From: Nitrincola lacisaponensis
GTDB taxonomy: Bacteria > Pseudomonadota > Gammaproteobacteria > Pseudomonadales > Balneatricaceae
Direction: 5' to 3'
DNA: 64,000 nt
Assembly: GCF_000691225.1 (NCBI RefSeq)
Contig: NZ_JMSZ01000021.1
Coordinates: 195,764 to 259,763, forward strand
A model generated the notes under the pieces. It saw only the letters and a program-made list of their open reading frames with translations, had not been told where the DNA came from and made no database searches. Made by a program: the position numbers and the translations under genes. Positions 1 to 8,467 of the stretch are shown here, piece by piece (the first letter of the stretch is position 1; each line of letters opens with the position of its first letter).

Positions 1-1431
1 GTCCACTCCGTTTCATTCAGGGATATTGCGCCACTGATCCTGTTGCTAGGGTGTTTGATCTGGTTAGTCCGGTCATCCGGAAAATCGCAATTTGAGCCGA
101 AACGCTGGTTGATTGCCTATGCCAGTCAGACAGGAAGCGCTATGCAGCTTGCCAACACTCTGCATCAACGTATTCTGCCGCACAGTCAGCTCTGTTGCTG
201 TTCTCAGTTGGATGTTGAGCGCTTGTCAGATTACGAGCATGTGTTATTTGTTGTCAGTACTTGTGGTCAGGGTGATGCGCCGGATACAGCTAAAGCGTTT
301 ATGCAGCAGCTGCAGCAGGCCGTATTACCGAGTAAACCTGCAGATTTTAGCGTATTGGCATTGGGTGACAGCCATTACCCGAGTTTCTGCGCTTTTGGTC
401 ATCGACTGCAACAGCTGATGCTGGCGAAGGGGTTTCAACAGCTTTTGCCACTGGCAGAAGTGGATCAAATGGATATGCAGTCTGTGAATGACTGGTGGTT
501 ACAGCTTCCGCTTCAGCATCAAGAAAGTGCTTCTGATCCAGTACACTTGGCATATAGTACTGCCACGCTGGTGCAAAACCAGTGTCTGAATCCTGAGCAG
601 ATATCGCGACATGTGCATCATTTGCGCTTGCGGCATGCAGATTTGAGCTATCAGCCGGGGGATCTTTTAGCCATTTTACCCAGGATTCATCCTGAGGTGA
701 TTGAGCAACGGTTATCCTTGCTGGGATGGTCCGGAGATGCTGAAGTCTTTTATCACGGTCAAGCTGAACGGCTGGGCACCCTGTTATTAAAGCTGGACTG
801 GACCGACCAGCAAGCGGCTACCCCTCAGGCATTGATTGATCAACTAAAACCACTGCATGAGCGCCTTTACTCCATTGCCTCTTGTACTGAGGGAGAGGTC
901 GATCTGTTGGTGAGAAAATACCGGCGAGCCGATGGCAGTACCGGAAATGCGTCAGGTTATCTCTGCAGCCTGGTACCTGGTGATCCTGTACTGGCCAGTG
1001 TGCGTGTGCATTCTGGATTCCATCTGTCACATGATTTTCCATTAATTATGATCGCAGCCGGTACCGGTATCGCACCATTTATAGGTTTTCTGGCCCAGTG
1101 CCAGCAGAGAGGCTCAACGGCGGGTCATTGGTTGTTTTTCGGTGAACAGTTCCCTGAACATGATGCTTACTTTGCCGATGCACTGTCGGACTTTCAGCGA
1201 CAGGGCGTTTTGTCGCAGCTTGACTGTGTCTGGTCTCGCCAGTCTGGAGAGTATGTGCAAGACCGCCTGCTGCAAAAACAGGTAGAGTTACGCGAGTGGA
1301 TATTACAGCGCAACGCGCACATCTATATCTGTGGCAGTTTGTCTGGTTTTGGCGAGTCCGTCATCCAGACGCTGCAGCAGTTATTTGACAGTGAACTTAT
1401 GAAGGAAAGGTTGCATACAGACTTGTATTGA
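1..1431 (+). CDS. Flavodoxin/FAD/NAD(P)-binding reductase (sulfite-reductase-flavoprotein-like), 5' partial
   Basis: The reading frame is open to base 1, so the N-terminus lies outside the window; a TTG at 43 is only the first in-frame start candidate. The visible part begins with a hydrophobic membrane segment (about residues 9-23 counted from base 1). A flavodoxin domain follows (ASQTGSA phosphate loop, then STCGQGDAPD), then a ferredoxin-reductase-type FAD domain (RLYSIAS) and an NAD(P) domain (GTGIAPFIGF; YICGSLSGFG). Proteins of this build, often with an N-terminal PepSY membrane domain, are associated with ferric-siderophore reduction at the inner membrane. The TonB-dependent receptor 120 bp downstream supports an iron role. 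The PepSY part is inferred, not seen. Confidence 0.85.
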   Translation, partial: VHSVSFRDIAPLILLLGCLIWLVRSSGKSQFEPKRWLIAYASQTGSAMQLANTLHQRILPHSQLCCCSQLDVERLSDYEHVLFVVSTCGQGDAPDTAKAFMQQLQQAVLPSKPADFSVLALGDSHYPSFCAFGHRLQQLMLAKGFQQLLPLAEVDQMDMQSVNDWWLQLPLQHQESASDPVHLAYSTATLVQNQCLNPEQISRHVHHLRLRHADLSYQPGDLLAILPRIHPEVIEQRLSLLGWSGDAEVFYHGQAERLGTLLLKLDWTDQQAATPQALIDQLKPLHERLYSIASCTEGEVDLLVRKYRRADGSTGNASGYLCSLVPGDPVLASVRVHSGFHLSHDFPLIMIAAGTGIAPFIGFLAQCQQRGSTAGHWLFFGEQFPEHDAYFADALSDFQRQGVLSQLDCVWSRQSGEYVQDRLLQKQVELREWILQRNAHIYICGSLSGFGESVIQTLQQLFDSELMKERLHTDLY

Positions 1432-1490
1432 TTCTGCCAGAGCATAAACCACGACACGACTAACGTCCCTATATTGCGATATTTGATCGT

Positions 1491-1509
1491 ATTGATAAAA
1501 ATTATCAAT
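1491..1509. promoter_or_regulatory. Candidate Fur box upstream of TonB-dependent receptor
   Basis: This is a perfect 8-3-8 palindrome, ATTGATAA-AAA-TTATCAAT, 46 bp before the receptor ATG. It is built of GATAA/TTATC half sites as in gammaproteobacterial Fur boxes. Position and sequence suggest iron-repressed transcription of the receptor. Confidence 0.65.
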
Positions 1510-1554
1510 TAGATTACGATCAGGTTTCAATTTATTTACAGGACGGGAGTACTT

Positions 1555-3768
1555 ATGTCTGAAACCTTCAATCAATCAACTAATCGGATAGGCCTGCAGC
1601 CTAATCGTCTGTTTCAATGCTGTGCTATGGCGACGATTGCCTGGCTTGGTACTTCGCAAGTCTATGCCAATGATACGCAGCCTCAACGACTTGATTCAGT
1701 TGTAGTCAGTGCGTCGGGTTTTGAGCAAGATGCATCTCAGGCACCAGCAAGTGTGACTGTGATTACACGTGATACGCTTGAGCGTGAAAATATCACCAGT
1801 ATTGCAGATGCCTTGGCGCGCATTGAGGGTGTGAATACACGTTCACTGGATGCGCGTGATGGTAAAACAGGCAATCAGACGATCAGCCTGCGAGGCTTGC
1901 CGAGCCGTTATACGCTGGTGTTGATAGATGGCGTCAAGCAGAATTTATCAGCAACAGTGGCACCCAATTCATTTGGCGATTCTCAATCTGTTTTCTTTCC
2001 ACCGGTGCAGGCGATTGAGCGCATTGAAGTGATTCGTGGCCCTATGTCAACGCTTTATGGATCTGATGCGATTGGAGGTGTTGTAAACATCATTACCCGT
2101 AATCCAGGTGTTGATTGGGAACGGTCTGTCACCGTATCAACACAACAGTACCAGTCATCTAAATTTGGTTCAGTGCAGACTGTTGAAGGCTATGCCGCAG
2201 GTGCGTTGAATGACATGGTGGGATTGCAGTTTTACGGTCGAGTTCTGGATCGTTCAGCATCGAATGTTCGAATCCCCGGTACAACTCCCAGCCTGACAGA
2301 TAACCGGACAATGGGACAAAACCCTACGCAGTCGGATGTCTATACCTTTGGCGGCAGGGCGGTGATTACGCCTGATGCTCAGAATGAAATTACCCTGCGC
2401 TTTGATACAACGCGTCAGTCTTTGGATAACAGTATCGGACAGGTTGGCCGTTTGAATGGTGTCACGGATACCCCTGCCTCTTATACACGTGGCTACAGTC
2501 GTGAGCTGGAATTTGAGCGTGATCAGTTCCGTATCGGTCATATGGGGGAGTATGGTATCGGCTTGCTTGAAACCAGTCTGACACACGATAAAGTTGTAAC
2601 CAAAGGGCGTACCATCAACTCTGGAGCTGTTCCTGATGCCTCCCGAAATGGTACACACCGGACGCTGGAGCTGAAGACACTGGTATTGGATACACGCCTG
2701 ATTAACGAGTTTGATGATCACCTTGTGACGGTGGGTGGACAGTACGCACGCCCTAAATTTGAAGACGGTATTCTGCCTGAGACACTTAAGCGGGAGCAGT
2801 ACAGTGTCTTTGTTGAGGATGCATGGTCAGCTACGGATGATTTGACGATTACGGGCGGTTTGCGTTACGACAAATATGAAGACATCAGTGGTGAGTTTAC
2901 TCCTCGGATCTACGCCGTGTATACCGCAACTGACGAGTGGACTGTTAAAGGGGGCATTGGACGAGGTTTCCGCGCACCTCTGATGGAGCAATCGACCAGC
3001 GGTGTGAATGGTTTTGGGGATGGTGGGAGTACGCCTTTGTTTGGTAACCCTAACTTGAACCCTGAGCGCAGTACCAACGTTGAATTCTCAGTGCAGTATG
3101 ACAATCAAGATAACTTCGCCGCTCAGGCCACTGTGTTTCGAAATGAAATCAAGGACTTGATTGAAGGTGGAACGGGTGCAAACAGCGGTCAGGATATTAA
3201 TGTTGGCCGAGCTGTTATACAGGGGCTTGAGTTGAGTGCCGCGTATCGTTTCTTGCCAGAGTGGACCTTAAAGGCTAACTACACTTACACAGACAGCGAG
3301 CTTAAGAGCACTCAGCCGCGGGCAAACTTGGCTCAGGCTGTATCCTCATTAGCGGGTGATCCTTTTGTGAGTGTGCCAGATCACATGCTGAATGCAGGTG
3401 TTTATTGGCAAACAACACCTCAGCTTGAAACCTTTATGACGGCAGAATATCGCTCCAGTGCCTTCCGTCCACGTAATTTCCACGAGCCTATGAACGGCGG
3501 AAATTCACAAGGGCTTGCCGGACCAGGGCATCGTGACAGCAATATCGTATTGGGTGATTTCAAAGGGTATACATTGCTGAATCTTGGTGCACGTTATGCC
3601 GTGAATCAAAATGTCACCCTGAATGGTACCCTGACGAACCTGTTGAATAAGGATTTTATTGACTACAGCACTTATGACCGTTTTGATGGAGGCACAGCGC
3701 AAAGCAATGCTTACAATAACATCCTGCCGGGACGTGGCTTGTTCGTATCAATGAATGTCAACTTTTAA
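1555..3768 (+). CDS. TonB-dependent outer-membrane receptor (iron siderophore or heme)
   Basis: A 737-residue outer-membrane gated channel. A signal peptide ends near the AXA-type site VYAN (about residue 40), followed by a TonB box-like DSVVVSA. The plug domain carries SLRGLPSRYTLVLIDG and IEVIRGPMSTLYGSDAIGGVVNI, and the C-terminus is a 22-strand-type barrel ending in an aromatic residue (NVNF). FRAP near residue 471 and NPNL shortly after are seen in heme receptors but also in FepA/CirA-type siderophore receptors, so the ligand is open. GGGAG stands 7 nt before the ATG. The Fur-like palindrome upstream and the reductase before it support iron uptake. A hairpin terminator follows. Confidence 0.93.
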   Translation: MSETFNQSTNRIGLQPNRLFQCCAMATIAWLGTSQVYANDTQPQRLDSVVVSASGFEQDASQAPASVTVITRDTLERENITSIADALARIEGVNTRSLDARDGKTGNQTISLRGLPSRYTLVLIDGVKQNLSATVAPNSFGDSQSVFFPPVQAIERIEVIRGPMSTLYGSDAIGGVVNIITRNPGVDWERSVTVSTQQYQSSKFGSVQTVEGYAAGALNDMVGLQFYGRVLDRSASNVRIPGTTPSLTDNRTMGQNPTQSDVYTFGGRAVITPDAQNEITLRFDTTRQSLDNSIGQVGRLNGVTDTPASYTRGYSRELEFERDQFRIGHMGEYGIGLLETSLTHDKVVTKGRTINSGAVPDASRNGTHRTLELKTLVLDTRLINEFDDHLVTVGGQYARPKFEDGILPETLKREQYSVFVEDAWSATDDLTITGGLRYDKYEDISGEFTPRIYAVYTATDEWTVKGGIGRGFRAPLMEQSTSGVNGFGDGGSTPLFGNPNLNPERSTNVEFSVQYDNQDNFAAQATVFRNEIKDLIEGGTGANSGQDINVGRAVIQGLELSAAYRFLPEWTLKANYTYTDSELKSTQPRANLAQAVSSLAGDPFVSVPDHMLNAGVYWQTTPQLETFMTAEYRSSAFRPRNFHEPMNGGNSQGLAGPGHRDSNIVLGDFKGYTLLNLGARYAVNQNVTLNGTLTNLLNKDFIDYSTYDRFDGGTAQSNAYNNILPGRGLFVSMNVNF

Positions 3769-3790
3769 TCTGGACGATTAAGAGGTTCAG

Positions 3791-3826
3791 AGCCGCTGTC
3801 TTTCCCCTTCGGCAGCGGCTTTTTGA
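3791..3826 (+). terminator. Rho-independent terminator after receptor gene
   Basis: AGCCGCTG pairs with CAGCGGCT across a 14-nt loop and is followed by TTTTTG, 22 bp after the receptor stop codon. Confidence 0.75.
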
Positions 3827-3873
3827 ATGACATCTGTTATCTGACTTTCATTTTTTATAGCGCCTGATAGATA

Positions 3874-3898
3874 GTAAATGTTATATTGTAACAAGTGC
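3874..3898 (+). promoter_or_regulatory. Candidate Zur box, centred in a 47-bp inverted repeat
   Basis: AAATGTTATATTGTAACAAG closely matches the gammaproteobacterial Zur consensus (AAATGTTATANTATAACATT type). It lies 20 bp before the DUF1826 start, ahead of a zinc GTPase gene, the usual Zur-controlled arrangement. Two perfect 12-bp arms, CCTGATAGATAG at 3863-3874 and CTATCTATCAGG at 3898-3909, flank it with the same centre (3886). Confidence 0.72.
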
Positions 3899-3918
3899 TA
3901 TCTATCAGGTGTCTCTAT

Positions 3919-4527
3919 ATGACAGCTTTTACTCATCAACAATACGCTTCATCCTATGTGGTGATGGGTGATCAGGCTTCCGTACTATCAGAAATTTTTC
4001 ATTCTGAAACACAGATTGTCATCTGGCACCAGCAGATGAGTGATTTAGCCATTCGATATGCAGAATCTTTTCAACAACTTCACCGCCATTTTTCGATTCG
4101 TGAGATTCTGGCTCCTGAAGCGCTGGGCGATTACCTCAAGTTGCAGCTCAGGGACGGTGAGGGGAAGGAAGATCTGGTTGAGGCCATAGAAACATTAGCT
4201 GAGATGTTCTGTTATCTGTTTGAGTTGAGAGCCTTGGGTTTTAGAATGCAGCTTTTAGATCGAGCTATGTGTCCCAGGTTTCATCGAGATCAGGTACCTT
4301 GTCGGCTGGTAATGACACTTCGCGGCCCGGCAACGCACTGGCTATCACCTGAGCAGATAAGTGATAAGGATCCGGTCGACGCTTTTAACCAGCTCGATAC
4401 GGGCGATATCGCACTGTTAAAGGGGGCAGGCTGGTATGGCAATCAGGACAAAGGTGTTATGCATCGGTCACCTGCAGTACCACTAAACGATTGGCGCCTG
4501 TTTCTTTCCATGGATTTCGCAAACTAA
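3919..4527 (+). CDS. DUF1826 family protein, zinc-regulon associated
   Basis: A 202-residue cytosolic protein of the DUF1826 family, function not established. The C-terminal half has conserved features of the family: CPRFHRDQVPCRLVMTLRGPATHW (split here as CPRFHRD, VPCRL and GPATHW), then GAGWYGNQDKGVMHRSP. The His and Cys residues there could bind metal. I chose ATG 3919 over GTG 3895 because the GTG lies inside the Zur palindrome and has no ribosome site. DUF1826 genes recur next to ZigA/YciC zinc GTPases under Zur control, as here, with the GTPase starting 36 bp downstream. Likely part of the zinc-starvation response. Confidence 0.82.
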   Translation: MTAFTHQQYASSYVVMGDQASVLSEIFHSETQIVIWHQQMSDLAIRYAESFQQLHRHFSIREILAPEALGDYLKLQLRDGEGKEDLVEAIETLAEMFCYLFELRALGFRMQLLDRAMCPRFHRDQVPCRLVMTLRGPATHWLSPEQISDKDPVDAFNQLDTGDIALLKGAGWYGNQDKGVMHRSPAVPLNDWRLFLSMDFAN

Positions 4528-4563
4528 GGCTGTGCTTTCACAGCTTAATATCAAGGTAAATAC

Positions 4564-5682
4564 ATGAGTGATTCACCCGAGAAGGCAGGTTTAATCCCTG
4601 TCACGTTGTTAACAGGTTTTTTGGGTAGTGGTAAAACCAGTTTACTGAATCAACTGGTCAAGCAGCCAGAATTTGCGGACGCCCTGATCATTATCAATGA
4701 GTTCGGCGAGATGGCGCTTGATCACATGTTGGTGGCACATTCTACCGAGAATGTGATTATGGAGATGGGCAACGGTTGTCTGTGTTGTACGATTCGTGGC
4801 GACCTGGTGAAAACACTGCAGGATATTACCTGGCGTTTTGCGCGTGGGGGTGAGCGTCATTTTAGTCGTGTATTGATCGAAACTACCGGGCTGGCAGATC
4901 CAGCGCCAATATTACATACCCTGATGACCCATCCACAGCTGGCGTCACGTTATCGGCTCGATGGTGTGATCACGCTGGTTGATGCCTGTGCAGGGGATCA
5001 GACACTGGATCAGCATATGGAAGCAGTGAAGCAGGCCGCGGTTGCGGATGTTCTGTTGTTGTCAAAGCAGGATCTGGTTTCTACTGAAAACTTTGCGTTA
5101 TTGAAGAAACGTTTACGCAAGATAAATCCGGCTGCCCCTCAGTGGTCTGTCAGCGAGGGTGAAGCTACAGCTGGCAGGTTATTGAATCTGGGCTTGTTCT
5201 CATCACGAGACAAGGCGCCAGACGTACAGCGCTGGTTGCGTGAAGAAGCCTTTGCAGAGGATAAGCCGAATGAGGAGGCGTCCTCTCATTGTCATCACGG
5301 ACATCATCACGACCACCACCATCATCATCACGACCACCACCATGATCACCATGATGTGAATCGTCATGATGATCGTATTCGTGCGTTCTGTTTCGCAATT
5401 GAAACCCCGCTCACAGAGGAGCAGTTGACCACCTGGCTGGAAGTGCTGATGAGCTTTATGGGTGAAAATATTTTGCGCGTGAAAGGTATTTTGAATATTC
5501 AGGGCCAATCCAAACCCTTGGTGATTCATGGTGTACAGCACATCTTTCATCCGCCGGTTTCACTGCCCGACTGGCCAACAGAGGATCAGCGCTCCCGGCT
5601 GGTCTTTATTACAAGAGACATAGGTCGAGAGGTTGTCGAGTCTGCACTGCAGGCGCTGACGGGCATTACGCCCGTACGCTGA
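4564..5682 (+). CDS. zigA: CobW/COG0523 family zinc metallochaperone GTPase (ZigA-like)
   Basis: A 372-residue G3E-family GTPase. It has a P-loop GFLGSGKT near residue 18, a metal-binding GNGCLCCTIRGD (CXCC) near residue 75, SKQDLV as the G4-like motif, and the C-terminal CobW domain. A His-rich stretch of alternating H/D at about residues 238-268 is a typical metal-buffering loop of the zinc-linked subfamily. It sits directly behind DUF1826 and a Zur-like operator, so zinc allocation under starvation is the likely role. AAGG lies 7 nt before the ATG. It converges with tonB, whose stop is only 4 bp away, leaving no room for separate terminators. Subfamily naming (ZigA or YciC-like) is by context. 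Confidence 0.9.
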   Translation: MSDSPEKAGLIPVTLLTGFLGSGKTSLLNQLVKQPEFADALIIINEFGEMALDHMLVAHSTENVIMEMGNGCLCCTIRGDLVKTLQDITWRFARGGERHFSRVLIETTGLADPAPILHTLMTHPQLASRYRLDGVITLVDACAGDQTLDQHMEAVKQAAVADVLLLSKQDLVSTENFALLKKRLRKINPAAPQWSVSEGEATAGRLLNLGLFSSRDKAPDVQRWLREEAFAEDKPNEEASSHCHHGHHHDHHHHHHDHHHDHHDVNRHDDRIRAFCFAIETPLTEEQLTTWLEVLMSFMGENILRVKGILNIQGQSKPLVIHGVQHIFHPPVSLPDWPTEDQRSRLVFITRDIGREVVESALQALTGITPVR

Positions 5683-5686
5683 GCCG

Positions 5687-6589
5687 TTATCGATCGCTGA
5701 GGCTAAAGCTGACGGGGAGGGTAATAACCAGCTGCTCAGCGGTAATTGAAGAAGGAAATGCTGGCATGGGCGCGGCCCGTTCCAGCATCTCCATCACTTC
5801 CCGATCCAGCAGGTTATGGCCGCTGCTGCGCAACAGGCGGGCATTCAGAACACGACCTGTCCTGCTGAGCGTGAACTCTACTTCCGCAACACCTTCCCGA
5901 CGCTGGCGACGTGCGGCCATGGGGTAGCGCTTGTGCTGACCCAGGTAGTGGCTGAGTTGAGCAAAGTAGTTGGCTTCTGCTGCCGGGTCTCCGCCGGTAT
6001 CAATCACTTCATCCTGGCCTTGAGTGTGCGCTCCGGCAGTGCTGGCTTCGCTGGCACTGGTATCCAGAGTATCGCTGCTTTCTGAGCCTTCAGATGCTAC
6101 GTCTGCAACACGTTCGGTCGGTGTTGGAGCGGGTTGGGGTACGGGTGCTGGCTGTGGACGCGGAGGTGGCGGCACAGGCTTGGGCTCCGGTACTGGCTCG
6201 GGTTCCGGTTCAGGGATGGGTTCAGGCTCAGGCTCAGGTTCAGGTTCAGGAATGGGTTCAGGCTCAGGTACAGGTTCCGGTTCCGGTTCCGGAATAGGTT
6301 CTGGTTCTGGCTCAGGTTCTACAGGCGTTTCCGGCTGAGGCTCTGATGGTTCGGTTGGTTCTTCTTCAACAGGAGGCTGCTCTTCCGTGGATGTTGCAGC
6401 CGCAGCAGCTTCACTGGCATCCACCAGATCACCCGCACTGGCAAGGCTGACAGTGACACCTGCCAGTCCGGGTTGGATGGCGGTTTCTTCAGTCGTTTTT
6501 CGGTTAAGAATCCAGGCGAGAGCCAGACTCAAATGCAGAAGTAGCGCAATGATAAACGCGATCATTACGTGGCGTTTGGTTAAAATCAT
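5687..6589 (-). CDS. tonB: TonB family energy transducer
   Basis: A 300-residue inner-membrane-anchored protein that carries proton-motive energy to outer-membrane receptors. There is one N-terminal membrane helix (about residues 9-26), a long Pro-Glu/Pro-Lys periplasmic spacer (about residues 72-150), and a C-terminal TonB domain with [18 protein letters not shown] and the LLDREV region. It is the last gene of exbB-exbD-exbD-tonB and its start overlaps the exbD2 stop by 4 bp, suggesting coupled translation. Two receptors in this window are plausible clients. Confidence 0.92.
   Translation of the reverse strand: MILTKRHVMIAFIIALLLHLSLALAWILNRKTTEETAIQPGLAGVTVSLASAGDLVDASEAAAAATSTEEQPPVEEEPTEPSEPQPETPVEPEPEPEPIPEPEPEPVPEPEPIPEPEPEPEPEPIPEPEPEPVPEPKPVPPPPRPQPAPVPQPAPTPTERVADVASEGSESSDTLDTSASEASTAGAHTQGQDEVIDTGGDPAAEANYFAQLSHYLGQHKRYPMAARRQRREGVAEVEFTLSRTGRVLNARLLRSSGHNLLDREVMEMLERAAPMPAFPSSITAEQLVITLPVSFSLSDR
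6140..6345. repeat. Low-complexity Pro-Glu coding repeat in tonB
   Basis: Tandem GGTTCAGGCTCA/GGTTCCGGTTCC-type hexamers on the + strand encode the [15 protein letters not shown] spacer of TonB on the other strand. This tract creates the long Gly-Ser-rich false reading frames seen on the + strand. Confidence 0.85.
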
Positions 6590-7002
6590 GAGGCTGTGCT
6601 TGTCTGACGAGTATAAAGGGTAACCTGTTTCATGCCGGTTTCGGTCAATAGCTGGAGTAATGGTTTGAGGCGTGCAGCGGTTGCCTCGCCATCAATTTTC
6701 AGCGCCAGCTGTATCTCGTTGTGAGACTCATGAAGCTGACTGAGTGTATCTCTCAGTTCTTCAGAGGTGATGCGTTGGTTGTTAAACGCCAACGTACCTT
6801 CGGCATCCATCAAGAGTTCAAGCTCAAGAGGCACAGTAGGGGCTTGCGTTTCAGAGCTGGGGGGCATCACCTGAAGCGCATCAGTGGATGTAATCTGTCC
6901 GGCCAGCATAAAAAAGATCAGCATTAAAAATACAATGTTGATCAATGGAATAACATTGTCATCATTGTTATTGCGTGTTGGCTTTGCAGGAAACAGCTTC
7001 AT
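6586..7002 (-). CDS. exbD: ExbD-like biopolymer transport protein 2 (membrane Asp replaced by Asn)
   Basis: A 138-residue ExbD/TolR-type protein with one N-terminal helix and a periplasmic domain. The membrane helix reads [14 protein letters not shown], whereas ExbD of known stators has an Asp (FIDV in E. coli, Asp25) at the Asn position. I confirmed the codon AAC on the minus strand. The family's proton-carrying residue is therefore absent. The copy is intact and tightly packed between exbD1 (5 bp gap) and tonB (4 bp overlap). It may work as a mixed oligomer with ExbD1 or have a structural role. Confidence 0.85.
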   Translation of the reverse strand: MKLFPAKPTRNNNDDNVIPLINIVFLMLIFFMLAGQITSTDALQVMPPSSETQAPTVPLELELLMDAEGTLAFNNQRITSEELRDTLSQLHESHNEIQLALKIDGEATAARLKPLLQLLTETGMKQVTLYTRQTSTAS

Positions 7003-7007
7003 GATGA

Positions 7008-7409
7008 CTAACGATCCGTATTCAGGGAGACACCGTCTGCGCCAAGGCGCTTGAGCCTGTCGATGGTTGAAACAATCTGCTGTACATCCACCTCATCGGC
7101 AGTTTGCAGAATAATACTGGCATCTGCATGGTCATTCAGTAATAGCTGAAGATCTGCATCCTGGGATGGCGTATAGGCCTGGCCAGCCACTCTCAACTCA
7201 CCCTCAGCGTTCAGTCTGAACACAAGTGGTGGCGTGTCATTGCTCCGGCTGCTGGATTGAGAAGGTGCAGACACCGCCAGCTCCATGTTATGCCATTTGA
7301 TGAAGCTGGAGGTGAGCATAAAGAACAGCAACAGAATAAAGACCACATCAATCAAGGGTGTCAGGCTCAGGGGCTTGCGTCGTTTTCCTGATTGAAGGTT
7401 AAGCTGCAT
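7008..7409 (-). CDS. exbD: ExbD biopolymer transport protein 1
   Basis: A 133-residue ExbD with an intact membrane motif LTPLIDVVFILLLFFML, so the proton-conducting Asp is present, followed by a periplasmic TolR-like domain. I prefer the ATG at 7409 (MQLNLQSGKRR) because GGAG lies about 8 nt upstream; an ATG at 7421 is also in frame. It overlaps the exbB 3' end by 11 bp, giving translational coupling. It partners ExbB in the proton channel that powers TonB. Confidence 0.9.
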   Translation of the reverse strand: MQLNLQSGKRRKPLSLTPLIDVVFILLLFFMLTSSFIKWHNMELAVSAPSQSSSRSNDTPPLVFRLNAEGELRVAGQAYTPSQDADLQLLLNDHADASIILQTADEVDVQQIVSTIDRLKRLGADGVSLNTDR

Positions 7410-8295
7410 TGACGGCTCCATCCGCGGTGCTCCAGTCGCTTTCGTCAGCTTGCTTCTGGGTTGCAGTCTTCAAATTGGCAGCGTCAAGGCAGTTGCGTGT
7501 AAAGACGCTGGTTGTCAGTATTTCCATATCATGTGCGATGCGCTCTGTTTTGCGTTCCAGTGTGCTGTGGGCCAGAAACACCGGAATGGCAACGATCAGA
7601 CCTGCAGCCGTTGTCAGCAGGGCTTGCCAGATACCGCCAGAGAGCACGCTTGGATCGACCTGGTTTCCAGCCAGTTCCATCTGTTGGAATGCGACAATCA
7701 TGCCCAGCACCGTACCAAGAAGACCCAGCAGAGGGCTCAGGTTCGCAATGACTTCCAGTGGACGCAGGAATGAGCGCAGGTTTTCCATTTCAACAGATGC
7801 AAGACGACTGAGTTCTTCACGCAACTGTGGGGTGTCGCCCTGCTGGTGTACACCGCGCATGGCAGTGCCTATCAGACGGGGCAGGGCCTGACGGCTGCCT
7901 TCCAGATCAGCGATAGCTTGTGCGTGACGACCCTGATTCCAGTGCTGAATCGCCTGGCGCGTTTTTCGTTTACCACCCGCGCCTACAACAGAAAGCTGCC
8001 AGAATTTCAACAGGATCAGCGTCAGAGCGAATACTGAAAACACACACAGAATCCATACAACAGGACCGCCAATATCCAGAAGGTTCAGAAGTGTATCCAG
8101 CTGACTGGTGGCTATCGGCTCCAGGTTGTCCGGAAGGGCTGAGGTGTCCAGCAATGAGGTGTCCAGTGTTGAAGCAGCGTCCACCATTTCAGAGTTTGCA
8201 GTATCTGGCAACTCAGTTGACAGCTCAGTCAACTCTGGGGTGGTCTCATTGTTAATGAGTTCTGATGTATCCAGTGACTGTTCGACGTTTTCCAT
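7399..8295 (-). CDS. exbB: ExbB/TolQ/MotA-family proton channel protein
   Basis: A 298-residue inner-membrane protein with an N-terminal periplasmic extension of about 75 residues, rich in acidic residues and LDTS repeats. A first helix (GGPVVWILCVFSVFALTLILL) follows, and the MotA/ExbB core carries NLSPLLGLLGTVLGMIVAF and ALLTTAAGLIVAIPVFLAH. It is first in the leftward operon with two exbD genes and tonB. A Fur-like site lies about 40 bp upstream, fitting iron-regulated energy supply to the receptors. Confidence 0.92.
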   Translation of the reverse strand: MENVEQSLDTSELINNETTPELTELSTELPDTANSEMVDAASTLDTSLLDTSALPDNLEPIATSQLDTLLNLLDIGGPVVWILCVFSVFALTLILLKFWQLSVVGAGGKRKTRQAIQHWNQGRHAQAIADLEGSRQALPRLIGTAMRGVHQQGDTPQLREELSRLASVEMENLRSFLRPLEVIANLSPLLGLLGTVLGMIVAFQQMELAGNQVDPSVLSGGIWQALLTTAAGLIVAIPVFLAHSTLERKTERIAHDMEILTTSVFTRNCLDAANLKTATQKQADESDWSTADGAVNAA

Positions 8296-8333
8296 AATAA
8301 CCCATATGATAGTGCTTAGTAGTCGTTATAAGA

Positions 8334-8350
8334 ATGATAAACGTTACCAT
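8334..8350. promoter_or_regulatory. Candidate Fur box upstream of exbB
   Basis: ATGATAA-ACG-TTACCAT is a 7-3-7 inverted repeat with one mismatch, same spacing as the receptor site at 1491. It lies 39 bp before the exbB start on the minus strand. Confidence 0.5.
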
Positions 8351-8467
8351 TTGAGTTTTCAAACCCTGTATGGATATATTTGAGATAAATGTACATTGTC
8401 GTGATTTTTGGCGTACAACGTGAGACTTGTTGATTCTGCCATAAGCGTTGCTCTTGGAATGTAATGT

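Noticed and set aside
3895-3918. GTG 3895 as start of the DUF1826 gene
   Set aside because: It lies within the Zur palindrome where operator and promoter should be, and no ribosome site precedes it.
5280-5370. His/Asp-rich antisense frames and CAT/CAC repeat as a possible tandem repeat element
   Set aside because: It is the coding sequence of the metal-binding His loop of the CobW GTPase; similar loops are normal in the family.
5660-5676. ACGGGC-ATTAC-GCCCGT hairpin at the cobW/tonB convergence
   Set aside because: It lies inside the last codons of the GTPase gene and has no T-run on either strand, so calling it a terminator is not supported.
6024-6346. Overlapping Gly-Ser-, Val-Gln- and Arg-Phe-rich frames on the + strand
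   Set aside because: They are antisense to the Pro-Glu repeat of tonB in three frames; the hexamer repeat keeps all frames open. No starts with ribosome sites or family features.
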